Below are positions 14,201 through 24,600 of a stretch of 64,000 bases of DNA, one piece after another. The translations under genes and the position numbers were made by a program. The DNA comes from Trichuris trichiura (Eukaryota > Nematoda > Enoplea > Trichinellida > Trichuridae): positions 186,001 through 250,000 of the forward strand of contig JBAJFE010000062.1 of NCBI GenBank assembly GCA_037903355.1. The letters run 5' to 3'. A model generated the notes under the pieces. It was not told the origin of the DNA and did not search any database. It saw nothing but the letters and a program-made list of their open reading frames with translations. How positions within the stretch are numbered: the first letter of the stretch is position 1; every line of letters begins with the position of its first letter.

Positions 14201-17200
14201 GTTTGATAGCTCATGTTTACCACGCGAAGACTATTGCCTAAAAAGGAAAGTTTAATTTTGTGAAATTGTTCAACAAACCCTCCCAACCCGTTATATTAGC
14301 TAAAAATTGAACTGCCGCCGTTTTGCCGCATCCTGTTTCGCCGACGAGCAAAACAGGTTCAGCCATTTGAACGCACACTGCTATCTGTTCCAAAAGGCAA
14401 CTGGCCGACCGCGTAGTGACAAAGGAGCCTTTTCTGCAATTTGAATATTAAGCAAAGCGAGGAACGTTTACTGGAGACATCGCTCACCCAGGCTGGAAGT
14501 GATCATCAGCGACCGGCAGAGTAGCTCGCCCTATGCGCACTTGTAAATTATCCACTGCCATTTTTGGATTATACTTTGCGCAGTTGAAGTCGACCTAAGC
14601 GAATAAAACATGAAGATATCGTCAATGGTGCGATTACCGGCCTATACGCTAGGTACAGGTGCACTCGTAAGGTCTTGAAAGCAAACTGAATAGACGAAAC
14701 TTAGAAAAATAGTCTCAAAAGCTTCAGTAATAATTAAAAGGTTGCCTTTATACATTCATTTAGGAAAGTCGTGCTGTTGAAATCAAATTTAAAAAGTATA
14801 TGCTGAAAAAAATCATTTGGGAACTTGAAAATCAATAATACCGTAGCTTCGCTCATGTTTAGCATTGAACCAATCGACAACGCAGCCAGCTTTCTTTCCT
14901 CTGGCGACCGAATATCGGCTGCAATGCAATCCATTGCATTTCGGAAAAGACCGTCGGCATCCTCCATGCAACTTTGGCTAATTATGCGCCTTAGGTAATT
15001 GAACAATTTCCTGCAAAACGCCGATTATTCAAAAAAACACCCTAATTACCACTAAAAACGTTAGACAGTGGCATCAGTCGTTTTATGGCATTTTTTAACC
15101 AACTGTTAATAATAGTCTTACAAGTTGCATCTGTTTCAAACTAGCTAGTCAAACCTGTCCATAACTGCATTGTAAATAAAACAAGTGCCTCGTACTTCAA
15201 CCGCTGTTTTTAAATCAAATACTTTGAATGGCTTCATACGAAACTGAAGAAGAAATTTATATCGCGCAATGACACGCTTGACATTCGATTATAGTTAAAA
15301 TGGGCCTCTTCTTTAAGCACTGTTGAAAAAGCAAAGTTGAAGAGCATAAAGTAGAGCGCGTGAAAAGCAGGTACTACTGCCTACAAGAAGCCAACCTACC
15401 GTATTGAAGGCACTGCTCCTTCGCCGGAACAAGCAGCCTTACCCGCAGCAAGCAATTGCACGTATCTAGATGAATACCTACTCGTGTCAGCGTGGAAAAA
15501 AGTGGCAATCTAAATAAAATAAATAATACACAAATAAAAAATAGCAATTTCTAGCTTACATGAATAATTTGATCTCTGGTAAACCCGGGTAGATCGACTA
15601 CAGTTGGAAACATGGATAAATATGCAGCTTTATCGTGGCCTGCCGCCAAGCTACGAATACCATTGTCAATTCTTCAAGAAAAGGGATTATTTTAATGCAA
15701 GCAAAAGACAGGAAACCTCATCGTAGCGAACAACTGAAATTTTGGATGAAGTTGAACAGACGAATGTCCTGGCAAGTATATTTTGCCACTTTCCAGTATA
15801 GACGCCAGTTGTTGCAAGAAATCCAATGGAGCCAAGTTAATGTCTTCAACAAGAACCCAACTTCCTTCCGATGCGGCCTAAGGAAGTAATAGGCAATGAA
15901 TGAAACAAATGAAGATTGGAAGCTCACCAAGGCGAAGGGGCCGAGCTTCCATTCGAATTCGCCGGGAATTTCGGTAAAATGATACGAACCAAAGCAAGCC
16001 TAAATGCAAATAGAAAATTCATAAATGCAAAGTAGTCAATGGAAAGTTGACTAAATACTTTTGTGTCCATTTGGTCGCTCGACTGAATAGTTACAAGGGA
16101 ATTGCAGTTTCTAGCGCGGTGAGCAAAATAACGAATTATTGAAGACTTCCCGCATCCCGTTGGTCCTTGCACAAGTAAAGGGCGATTTTGCAACACGGCA
16201 GACGTTATTTGTTCCAAAGCAGCCATCGTTGTCGACGGGAATGTAACGTAACTTTCAAACTTTTTGCACGAACAACCTTCCGACTCAAAAGGAGGTAAAC
16301 AGCGAGCGCCAAAGGAAATGCAACGCGCTGATCGCACTTCGAGCGCTTTCTCCACTTCACCCGCATTGGCTAGTAGTATGCGTCGGCCAAGGAAGGCTGA
16401 TCGGCTGAAATGTCACCAGCACCGTAAATGGTATGAGAAAAGATAAAGCAATGGGCAAAACTAACTCTAACAAGAAACTTTGACCTTGCCAGGAGAACTC
16501 GTCGCGCAAGAAGTTGTCTATCCATTCGGACGGCATGTTTAACTTTGATTGAACCATCATAAGCACATACCTGTGCACAATATCAGTCAGTACAATTACA
16601 CGAACGGTAAAGATATTTTCCTGCTACTTTGCCGCAGACAAATATTTCCATTCGTGAAACTGAGCTATTTTATCCCACTGGATTGCGGATGCAAAGTACT
16701 TTTCGTCGTTGACATATATGAGATATACGCTATCGATAGCGGATACGCAACGTTCCTATGAGAAAAAACATTTTAACATACGCAGAACGATTAACTTTGC
16801 ATAAATCTAAGGGCAGGAAAAAGTGAAAAAGCAAAAGTTTAGGGGAGGCAGAAATAGGCCGTAAGAAGAAATGAACCGATGGAAATTCAACATTACAGGA
16901 TAGACATTTTTCTCTATAAATCCAGACTCAAAACAAAAAAGACGATCTTCGGTCATCTACCCGCCCTTGTAGGGTTAACCATTCGTGATGCCCATGTTAG
17001 AAAACATCATGCGCTGATCTTGTCTAATCTTAAGCCAAAACAATAAAGGCAGAACAAGATGGCAAAGGAAAGGACGTGCCAACTAAGATAGTGCTTATGT
17101 GCAGAAAAATTAGAGTGGTGTTTCTATTTGTAGAAAAGCGCGCCAAGAAGTAATCGAACATGAGCATCACAAAAGTTCAACGGTAAAATGGTCTGGACCA

Positions 17201-18672
17201 ATGGCTAAAGAGCCAACTAAAAAAATTCTACTGTACAGCATAACTAACTGAATGAAGAATGATCAAGGAGTCTAACTGCTTTGAAGGAGACAGCTAGAGA
17301 TAACGAATACACGATGCATCACTCTTCAACGCTTGCCTACAGTATGGGATAATAAAGTTCGTTCTGCAGGATGCAGCTAATGCCGCGCTGGAAATACTAT
17401 GACGGAATAGCGAAGCTAAGCTTATTTTATCTCTTAAAATCTGACATTATGTATTATTAAAGTTTCATCGTTTTAAAGTTCAAATTATTAAGAAAATCAA
17501 GCACTTTTACGTACAGTGATCATGTAAGGCCAAAACGAAGGCTTTCTCTCACGTATAGCGAGGTATAGCTGATGCGTAACCAATTTTAGTGAAAGCATAT
17601 TTTTTATTAGTTGTGTAATATTGCCTGGAAGCAATAATGCGAAATCTCGTCAATAGTCGCCTTTCTTCGCGTTTAAGGAAGAACGATGAAACTATTACCT
17701 AATTCACAGCCAAAGCCTGCACTTTAACGTGACACTATCACGTACTTTTTGGTTTTATTCTGACGATGGAACGGATCAAGTTTCAAGAGTTAGATACGTT
17801 TAGGGCAAACATTGTATGTAACATATACGGAACAAAGCAGAACTTAAACGCTTTATTTATATGAACAAGAGCCTCTTATTTTCGCAAAAATCAAGGCGCT
17901 TTCAATTTTTAACCCTAATCACGGCTATTCGGATTTTTACGCTACGACCGCCATCTAAGCGATTTTCAGGTTCACTGTAACCTGCGAATGAGAGATTATG
18001 GTAGATAGTGGCGTGCGCGTGTATTGCTCTTTGACATTCAGTTAAAACTTTTCAAGCATCAACATAAAACATAGAACAGCACACTTCTGATGCAAAAAGA
18101 GATTGAATTTCAAGTAAAAGTCGAGTATTACAGTTTTGTTTAAAATAAAACACAGGCACCTTTAAAACACGCGTGAAACAGCTCGCAGAAAACGGAAAGG
18201 TAAGTAATAAGCCATACTTAGAATTAAAAAATTATAAGAGACAGATAGAAAAGGTCTTTTAAGGAGTGCTTGAATAATTTCTTTTCTGGCGCGAGGTAAG
18301 TCAACTGATATTAAGAAAACGGTTCGCAACCATTACCTCGTCGTCTACGTTGGAAATTTCGTCAAAGTATTCGGGCAGCCATTCGCGGGCAAATCTGAAA
18401 CAAAAATTCCTCATAACCTTATAGGGAAAGTCAATGTACCTTTTCGCTTCCGGCATATGAGACACCAGTCCACTAATCATCTGGCAAAATGCAACCTTAC
18501 GATCAGGATCTTTTATCAATTCTTTAAACCGATGCAGAGCACCATATACGGTGCTAAACTTGTTCATATAATCAACACATTGTAAGTCAGTTGGGGAACT
18601 GGAAAGAAAGCTAAGAAGTGCGCTTTCAGACAAAGCTTCTTGGCAGGAAGTCGTTTCCGCGTCGATATCCAT
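1..18672 (-). CDS. MDN1: Midasin (MDN1/Rea1), multi-exon, 3' end outside window
   Basis: Nuclear/nucleolar dynein-like AAA+ ATPase that removes assembly factors from pre-60S ribosomal particles. The sequence shows an N-terminal helical region, then six AAA modules in order (Walker A near 16150, 14330, 12675, 11500/11430, 8815 and 7380), then several kilobases of the helical linker, still open at base 1. The acidic region and MIDAS domain must lie to the left. Proposed first exon is 18337-18672 (ATG at 18672). It joins exons 16628-16755, 16485-16570, 16396-16059, 15999-15928 and 15877-15717 with matching splice phases. Conserved stretches such as WIILDELNLAEPDVLEALNR and LLIDEISLAEDSVLERLNS are nearly identical to animal midasins. 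Dozens of small exons are separated mostly by 50-70 base introns, plus two introns of about 1.5 kb. The bases 1-900 exon corresponds to the late linker (LGLSYRKG motif near 390). Family identity is certain; individual exon edges in the linker are approximate. Confidence 0.97.
6428..7410 (-). other. MDN1: Midasin AAA6 core
   Basis: P-loop GRSRVGKSI is at about 7370-7393 and is followed by ADTDVTELLGCYEQR. Walker B reads GEWILLENVNLCS near 6810. The sensor region is TMNPDHGEIFRSVRNRGVEIFI. Replacement of the second Walker B acid by N is shared with human midasin and so is a family trait, not a local defect. Confidence 0.9.
8170..8900 (-). other. MDN1: Midasin AAA5 core
   Basis: P-loop GSPGVGKSS is near 8815. 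RINLSEHT ends at a donor and is followed by DLNDLFGMDMPV in the next exon. Walker B GHWVLLDE continues across an intron into MNLASQSVLEGLNSCFDHRG. The sensor region is ASQNPIHQGGSRKALPKSFLNRF. All are typical of the family. Confidence 0.93.
9827..11303 (-). other. Large intron inside midasin AAA4
   Basis: A 1477-base intron runs between donor AAGGCG/GTAGGT at 11304 and acceptor TTTTAG before 9826. It holds no recognisable exon. Its main feature is an 85-base TTA repeat. A 106-codon plus-strand open frame at 10160-10480 has no recognisable content. Confidence 0.75.
11126..11210. repeat. (TTA)n microsatellite, about 28 units
   Basis: Uninterrupted TTA/ATT trinucleotide tract of about 85 bases within the AAA4 intron of midasin. 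It reads TAA on the transcribed strand, so every frame would stop, which is consistent with intronic location. Confidence 0.98.
12045..12790 (-). other. MDN1: Midasin AAA3 core
   Basis: P-loop GETSVGKTS is at about 12663-12687. It is followed by the highly conserved RINNHQNTDLQDYTGSY segment, Walker B GYWIILDELNLAEPDVLEAL near 12440, and ATQNPPGVYSGRK with SRALRSRFVEINF. This is the best conserved module in the window and fixes the gene identity. Confidence 0.95.
13492..14400 (-). other. MDN1: Midasin AAA2 core
   Basis: P-loop GETGCGKTA lies at about 14320-14343, preceded by MAEPVLLV. Walker B reads GEWILLDEVNMASEELLSWL near 13690. The sensor-1 region is ACMNPATDVGKRELPVGLR near 13500-13560. 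All catalytic elements look canonical. Confidence 0.92.
15717..16240 (-). other. MDN1: Midasin AAA1 core
   Basis: Exons 16396-16059, 15999-15928 and 15877-15717 encode the first ATPase module. The P-loop GPTGCGKSS is at about 16141-16166. The strand following it ends in SSDQMDTK, then FTEIPGEFEWK, and the Walker B region reads GSWVLVEDINLAPLDFL. The acidic pair is ED rather than DE, as in human AAA1. The P-loop looks intact. Confidence 0.9.
16756..18336 (-). other. Midasin intron 1
   Basis: A 1581-base non-coding stretch between the proposed first exon and the exon beginning at 16755. No open frame of note, RNA gene or repeat was seen. Confidence 0.6.
18337..18672 (-). CDS. MDN1: Midasin 5' exon (N-terminal helical domain)
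   Basis: This 112-codon exon starts at an ATG (18672) and ends at a GTAATG donor after DDE. Its phase (0) matches the acceptor at 16755. Its product resembles the region before the AAA ring in other midasins, especially the stretch around MISGLVSHMPEAKRYIDFPY. The joined reading then continues through WKYLSAAKYVLMMVQ, which aligns with the conserved pre-AAA segment. I infer it belongs to midasin rather than to a separate small gene, because the phases agree and no stop intervenes. A TTTATAG sequence just upstream of the ATG could be a cis or trans 3' splice site. Confidence 0.7.
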
Positions 18673-20142
18673 TATTAAAATCCTATAAAGCCTTAAAAAG
18701 CAACGTGAGACAATATACACTACAGTTTGAAGTCAAAATAAAGCGACATGTTTTTGGATAGATTAACTACTAAAATAACGATTCAAAACTTTTATCCCAA
18801 AAGAAAAATAAATCACCATTTGTTTTTCTCATACTAAACAGACCTAATCCTGATTATGATTGAAAACTGCCGAATTAAAAAAATTAAAAGGACCTCACCT
18901 CACACGGATTGAAATGTGCAATAGCCAACGCAGTACAACGATCCAGGGAGGTGAGACAACAACAAAAAAAGAAGTTTAACTTATTTTCTCACCTTACTCC
19001 GCTAGATACAGTATGGTTAAACAGAATGCAGGTATTCCACTACTTCTGGGTTCCATTGTACACAAGCATTTTAGTAAATTATCTTTGCTGTCGTACCGCA
19101 AAGCGCAAACCACTATTGTTGTGATAAAAAAACCTTTCGCCGTTCTCTGTACTTGAAGGCAGTTTTACCTCTTATCAAATACTTCGTTTAGGGAACAGGA
19201 ATTATGACAACTTAAATATTTTGTTGAATGAATTCGTCGGGCCACAATCAGACCGAAATAAATTGCTAATGGTGCGCCATCTGGTGAGCAAACAATTGTG
19301 GACGCTTCATCACATATTACGTATTACATCCGTCTATTGATGGAAGGCGGCCAGCCTCGGACATCACAATTCCATGAAAACAGAGGAATGCTATTCAATA
19401 TTATCTTACACTGTTTAAAAACATTTTTACTGATTGCTTTTACACGAAAGCACAAATAGGAATAGTGCGAAGCGTAGCGCGCTGCTTTACGTTCAACAAT
19501 GCTCACTATTATTACTCACTCAATGCAGCCCTTTCTCGTTAACAAAGATTTCTCAGCCTCAAAAGCAATACGATCAACAAATTCAAATTTTGTTTACCAA
19601 AGACCCATCTAGTATAATACAGCAGAGGATACTGAATGGACATTGCAAATTAGTTAACCTTATTTTACAAGCATTCTTAGCATTTCCCAGTCATCTTACT
19701 TACGCGAGAGCTATACGTGCTAATGAGCTATCTAACAGAAGGCCAACCTTCCTTCACACTTACATAATCAATAGACAGCAACGATGGACAGAGAGAGAGA
19801 CTCAAAAGTTCCTTACAACTGCGATCGCATATACCACTAAAAAACATACCAACCAATGCATTCAGCGATTAGTTACAGAGTGGGAGAATGGCAACAGCAT
19901 GTCGTCATACCCTTCTTTTAAAAAATTTCAGTATATGAGAAAAAATGAAGGCAGAAAACACATGGAGGATGGCCTAAATGTACAAGTTTAAAAAACAGTG
20001 GTATTCGCCTTATTAAAGCCAGTTAATGGATTGTATAGCTTGAATATTGGATAAAAATTAGCATAAACGCAAGCTTAACGATCAAGACAAGCAGGAACCG
20101 CTTTACTCGCTTCAAGTCCATTTCTGTCATGGGATGTCAAAA
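18673..20142. other. Intergenic region between midasin and prefoldin 3
   Basis: About 1.5 kb with no supported gene. A 185-codon plus-strand open frame at 19434-19991 starts at TTG, not ATG, and matches no family I recognise. I treat it as chance. The two flanking genes point the same way, but the spacing is too large for a typical nematode operon. Confidence 0.55.
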
Positions 20143-20694
20143 TTAAGACGTAGCTTTCTCCAATCTTTGGGAGTGCAAAACCACGTAGTTCCTTATACGC
20201 GCCACGTTCAACTCCATAACGGTGATCTGCTCTCGCAGGAAGTCCATCCTTGACTCCAACTCGGCCAGTTTCGCCGTTATACGTTCTGTCTCCTTTTGGA
20301 GATGCTGCCGCGCTTCGTCAAAAGTAAACTCGACCATTGTTGAGGCGCCAAGCATTAAGATTACTCGATCCGTAGGTGGAACGGAAGCGCGGACTTGTAC
20401 ATTGTCGCACAGAGGGAACTGCATACGGACATGCCTGCATTCTTCACCCGCCTTTTCCAAAAGGTCGCACAGCTTTAAGGACGTAGCGATTTCTTCTTTT
20501 CGTAGTATCAAACGCGCTCTGTGCTCACGAAGTCGTTCTTCGCATTCCTTGTATTGTTCCATTGTGGACTCGAAGCGTTGAATTGCCAACTTTGGCAGTC
20601 CTTCACCGTTCAGGGTGATATAATGGTCGATATCCTCGATTAGGTTGCATACAGGCAAGGACGAAAAGCGAGAGTCTTCCTCTGTTGTTTCCAT
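20143..20694 (-). CDS. VBP1: Prefoldin subunit 3 (von Hippel-Lindau binding protein 1)
   Basis: Alpha-type subunit of the cytosolic hexameric prefoldin chaperone, which hands nascent actin and tubulin to the CCT chaperonin. One exon from ATG at 20694 to TAA at 20143 gives 183 residues, close to the 197 of human VBP1. An N-terminal coiled-coil helix covers roughly residues 30-75. The diagnostic central hairpin segment NVQVRASVPPTDRVILMLG, at about residues 105-123, matches the family's ASVPPTD motif. A second coiled coil follows (EARQHLQKETERITAKLAE onward), ending with MDFLREQITVMELNVARIRN. The upstream in-frame TTG is ignored because the ATG version starts like other family members. An AG preceded by TTTTGAT about 30 bases upstream of the ATG may be a 3' splice site. 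Confidence 0.95.
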   Translation of the reverse strand: METTEEDSRFSSLPVCNLIEDIDHYITLNGEGLPKLAIQRFESTMEQYKECEERLREHRARLILRKEEIATSLKLCDLLEKAGEECRHVRMQFPLCDNVQVRASVPPTDRVILMLGASTMVEFTFDEARQHLQKETERITAKLAELESRMDFLREQITVMELNVARIRNYVVLHSQRLEKATS

Positions 20695-21642
20695 CGGCAA
20701 AAATAAGAAAGAAACGCTCAGGAAACTTCTATCAAAACAAACAACTTGCAATGACGGTTACGCGAATTCTGCAAGTCACTCAACGAAACAATAATTACAT
20801 GCAAACCAATGTTGGCACATAAGACGCAAGCGAAGAAGTGGAAATGTCTCCACTGAGGCTACATGAAACAATTAAAGACTATTGCGTACACCCTATTTAA
20901 ACGAAGAGGAAAGACTTTTAAGCAGAGAGCTGACATAGGCAACAAAAAACAGTCTGAAAAAAAGCTAATCAAGGTGGTATCGAACGGAGCGAAAATTTAC
21001 CAGTGATTCAAGCTAGGCAAAAGTTAAAACCTACCACAGCAGTCTGAAATGGGTGCCGCTCAACGGAGATTCAAGAGTCTCGAATCGACTATAAGAAATA
21101 CTGTCGGCCAGTAGATAATAGTCAGGTACAAGTTACGGTATTAGCACATTTCGACGTCGCATGCAATGCATCCCAATTCCACGTTCGAAACAGCGCTCGC
21201 AGCTGGCAAGCGAAAATTAGCGAAAGCATTTGTAGGCGGACGAGAAAGCTAACCGATGGTTTGCGAGGCAAATGCAATTCGCGCTAATTTAATTTGTTAA
21301 CATTTCACTTGAGCGTTGTCTCTGAAAGTTTCAAGCTAACACTACCAGTCGTTCCGAAATTGAAAACTAATTCGCCATTTACACGAACGCTGCAAATGGG
21401 AGACATATACTTAAACTATGCAATAGCATGGAGACTTCGGACGATTTGAATAAGGGATTCTCTGGCAGCCGATTCGTGAGACTTACAGGGAACCGATAAC
21501 GTTCACTCTAGGAGGATTGGCATCGGACTGAAAAACAAATTTACTGTTCGTTCATCACACATCGAATCAGAGTTGGAAAAAAGAACGTTGGTAAAAAAGA
21601 AAAATGTGGCGCGCGCCTGGCAGGCAGCAGCAGCATGCGCTT
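20695..21642. other. Region between prefoldin 3 and the RhoGAP 3' end
   Basis: About 950 bases with no open frame of note. It should contain the prefoldin promoter and the 3' untranslated region of the RhoGAP gene. No clear AATAAA was seen on the minus strand just after the RhoGAP stop. Confidence 0.5.
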
Positions 21643-24600
21643 TCAAGAGTGCACCCAAAGAGGACGATCGCCCATTGAGGGCACCGAAGGAGACGACATG
21701 TCCGGATTGCTACGACGCAAAGGAGATTCCTTGAGCCACAATTGCACAGGCTCGTCCCCGCGTCCACCATCATCGTCATGGTCACCCTCCTCGTCGTCGT
21801 TGAACACTTTGTGCCTTAACTGCCTGCGGCCACTCCTGAATTGCTCCGTTTCCATTGAACCGAGCGTATGCCTTCGCAGATCGCGCCTGCGCTCCTGCGG
21901 CAGCGCTGCCGCCTTGCGGCTGAATTTGAGCAAATTTCCAATGTTGTACTGTCGGTGCTGATGCTGGCGCCCCTCCTTTGAAGCTCCTTCGTGGCGAGAT
22001 TCTCCCCCTTCCGACTGACCTGTTGGAGGACAGTCGTTGGCCACCGTTCGACGGAAGAACGAAAACTCCGGTTTAACGTGCCTTAGACGGCCACGGTTGA
22101 GCAACGACTGCTGATGCTGCTGCTTCCCGTTGTCCTCGACGTCGTTCACTGCCTCTTTCGTGGCGACCGCCTCGGATAATTGTGTACCAGCGAAATCGTA
22201 ACTTTTCGACGTGGGCGATGGATGCCCACCTCCTCCGGCAAAATGAGCTTCATCCAAGGAATCGCATGAGCTAGACATTCCAAGCGGACGACTTCGCGAT
22301 AAACTATTTCCTCTTCCTCTCAATTCCAACAGATCAGCGTCAACTTGCTGAGACGTCGTCATTGCAGATGGACCTTGAGGGAAATTCAATGGCGCGCGAC
22401 CGGATGTCCATAACGGATGACCTCGTTGGAATTGTTTAATTTTTTCGCGCGTCTCCGGACTCAGTACGTCAAGTGAGTCTGCATTGTTGATATTTAAATG
22501 TCTACAATGCTGAGCCAACAAGTTGATCTTGTTATCGACGCTCTCTGTTGGTGTGCCACCGGCAATGAAGATCCGCCGAGCCGTATATATCTGCTCTTCG
22601 CGACTTCGCTTGTAATCCTCAGCCGCCTCGATCAATTCCCTTGTCGATTCCGGCAAAACTGAACGAGACATTTGTTCGTCGTAGATCGTTCCACCGCCAC
22701 CACCAGAAGAGGCTTCGTTCAGACTGTCCAATCTGTAAGCGCGAGCAATCTCTTCGTCTATGTTACGCTCGTCGCAGGGTGACCCGCTTAACGCGGTCTG
22801 AGGGACAGGGGTGCACTCGTTCTTAACCGCTCTAACGTTGACCAAATTTTTCACAATATTTTCCTTTGCCTTCTTCAAGTCTACAAAACCCGCAAAAGTG
22901 ACAATACGAATCGATTGGACGAGCGATCGATTGGTCAGCAATACCTCGTTCGGAATTGCCGATAAAGTCCAACAATTGTCCAACCTCAGCGCTTGAAGGG
23001 TCGACCGGTTCGACGGTCGTATCCTCGCCAAATATCCAACCGCACTGAAATTTCAACTCGACTATCTCGCCTTTCGGCAATGCTCTATATTTACATATAC
23101 GATCAGCGACTCGACGATTTTGCACTGGTCGGACATGTGCGTAACCATAGCGACCATATTTTCGCCGCTGGGCCGAACGAGCGACGGTCCGAACATTAAG
23201 GCCAAATTTTTGGCTTCCATCTTAAACAGGCGAACAAGAATCATTCCAAGCATGCATGCTACGAGACGAGTAGGCAAAACCTTATTGATAGCGCTGTGCG
23301 CGACAACCCGATTCAAATGATGCATCAAGTAGCGAAGAGTTTCGTAATTGTGCCTTGGCAACTTGCGTACCTTAAAATAAAGGCTGAAGAAGCAAACGGC
23401 AACTTTAGCCTCTTACCAGATCGCGCAACGTTTTCAAACGCAACTCGGGCGATTCGATCCGATTGGCCTCGATAAAGTGCCTGTACAAATTGCTAGTGAG
23501 CAACGGATCGGGCAGCTTGCGGAAAAAGGCTTTCAAAAGGCTGCTAACCACATTGACGTCGCGCCAACGAATATCGTCAAACTCAACCTGCGCGCAAACG
23601 GACACAACGTATGGTAGGAAGAGCTTTGGAGCGTTCGCTTACGAATTCAAATCCTTGGTCCAAACTGGCGGAAAGGGTGTTCACCGCCGCCGTATTTCCC
23701 GGTATACGGTATACCCCAACGGTGTCGAGACCGTAGGCTTCAACCACTTTGACGCAGAGTTGGATGATCAACGGAACGTACTAAAATTGAATAGTCGACT
23801 AAGCTGTGTACCAGCAAGCAGCACGCGCCTATTAAACATACATACGTAAATAAAACATTACGTATGTCTGCCGGCAAGAAAGAAACAAAAAACTTACGTC
23901 CGTTTCGCCGGTGGTCAAGCAGTCTTCAAGGTGGAGACCAAATACGGCTGAACACGGCCGGTTCTGGTCGTCCCTAAGGGTTTGTGATGTCGCCACTGTC
24001 GCTGTATTCGCTGCGGCGGGAAATCTCGTTTTGCACCATTTTCGCACCCGCTTTAGGGTCGCCTCGCTGTGGTGAGGTTGCTGCGACGACGATGTTGCCG
24101 GAGGCGCTGGCGGCGGGGGTGGAGGCGCCTGTTCAGGCGCACCCTCTTCAGCCATCGCCTTCAGGGCGCCGCCTTTGACCGACGGCGACTGGACGCTTTT
24201 CTTCAGTTTGACCGACGGCGACACCGACGATGAGGAGGAATGGGACTGCCGCTCGTAACGCTTGATGATAAGAGCCAAACTGCTCGGAGAGACGGTTTCC
24301 TTGAAAAGCGATTCGCACGCTTTAGCTCGAAAGAAGTAAAGATTCGGCGACGATCAATGCCAACCGGCGGTGACGGCAATTAGCAGCGACAGCAGCAGCA
24401 CCAGCAGTAGCAAGTGACACGGCAGCACGTATTGTATACATACATGTACACATACAAAGACATCCTCTATGACTTATGATGGGATTATGTCCTGATAAGC
24501 CGGCCGCCTACCGAAAATCTTAGCTTAGTTTACAGTTGGGCAAAAACTATGCAATATCATAACTATCAAATAAGTACGCTGCATAATACTTAAGGAGTAT

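Noticed and set aside
16727..16740. 14-base palindrome CGCTATCGATAGCG
   Set aside because: Falls inside midasin coding exon 2 and is explained by its codons. No reason to call it a regulatory site.
19434..19991. 185-codon plus-strand open frame with a faintly SANT-like WTERETQKF stretch
   Set aside because: It starts at TTG with no ATG until near the end and has no convincing domain. A frame of this length is expected about once by chance in 64 kb.
18337..20694. Midasin and prefoldin 3 as an operon
   Set aside because: Same strand, but separated by about 1.5 kb, far above the usual 100-500 base spacing in nematode operons.
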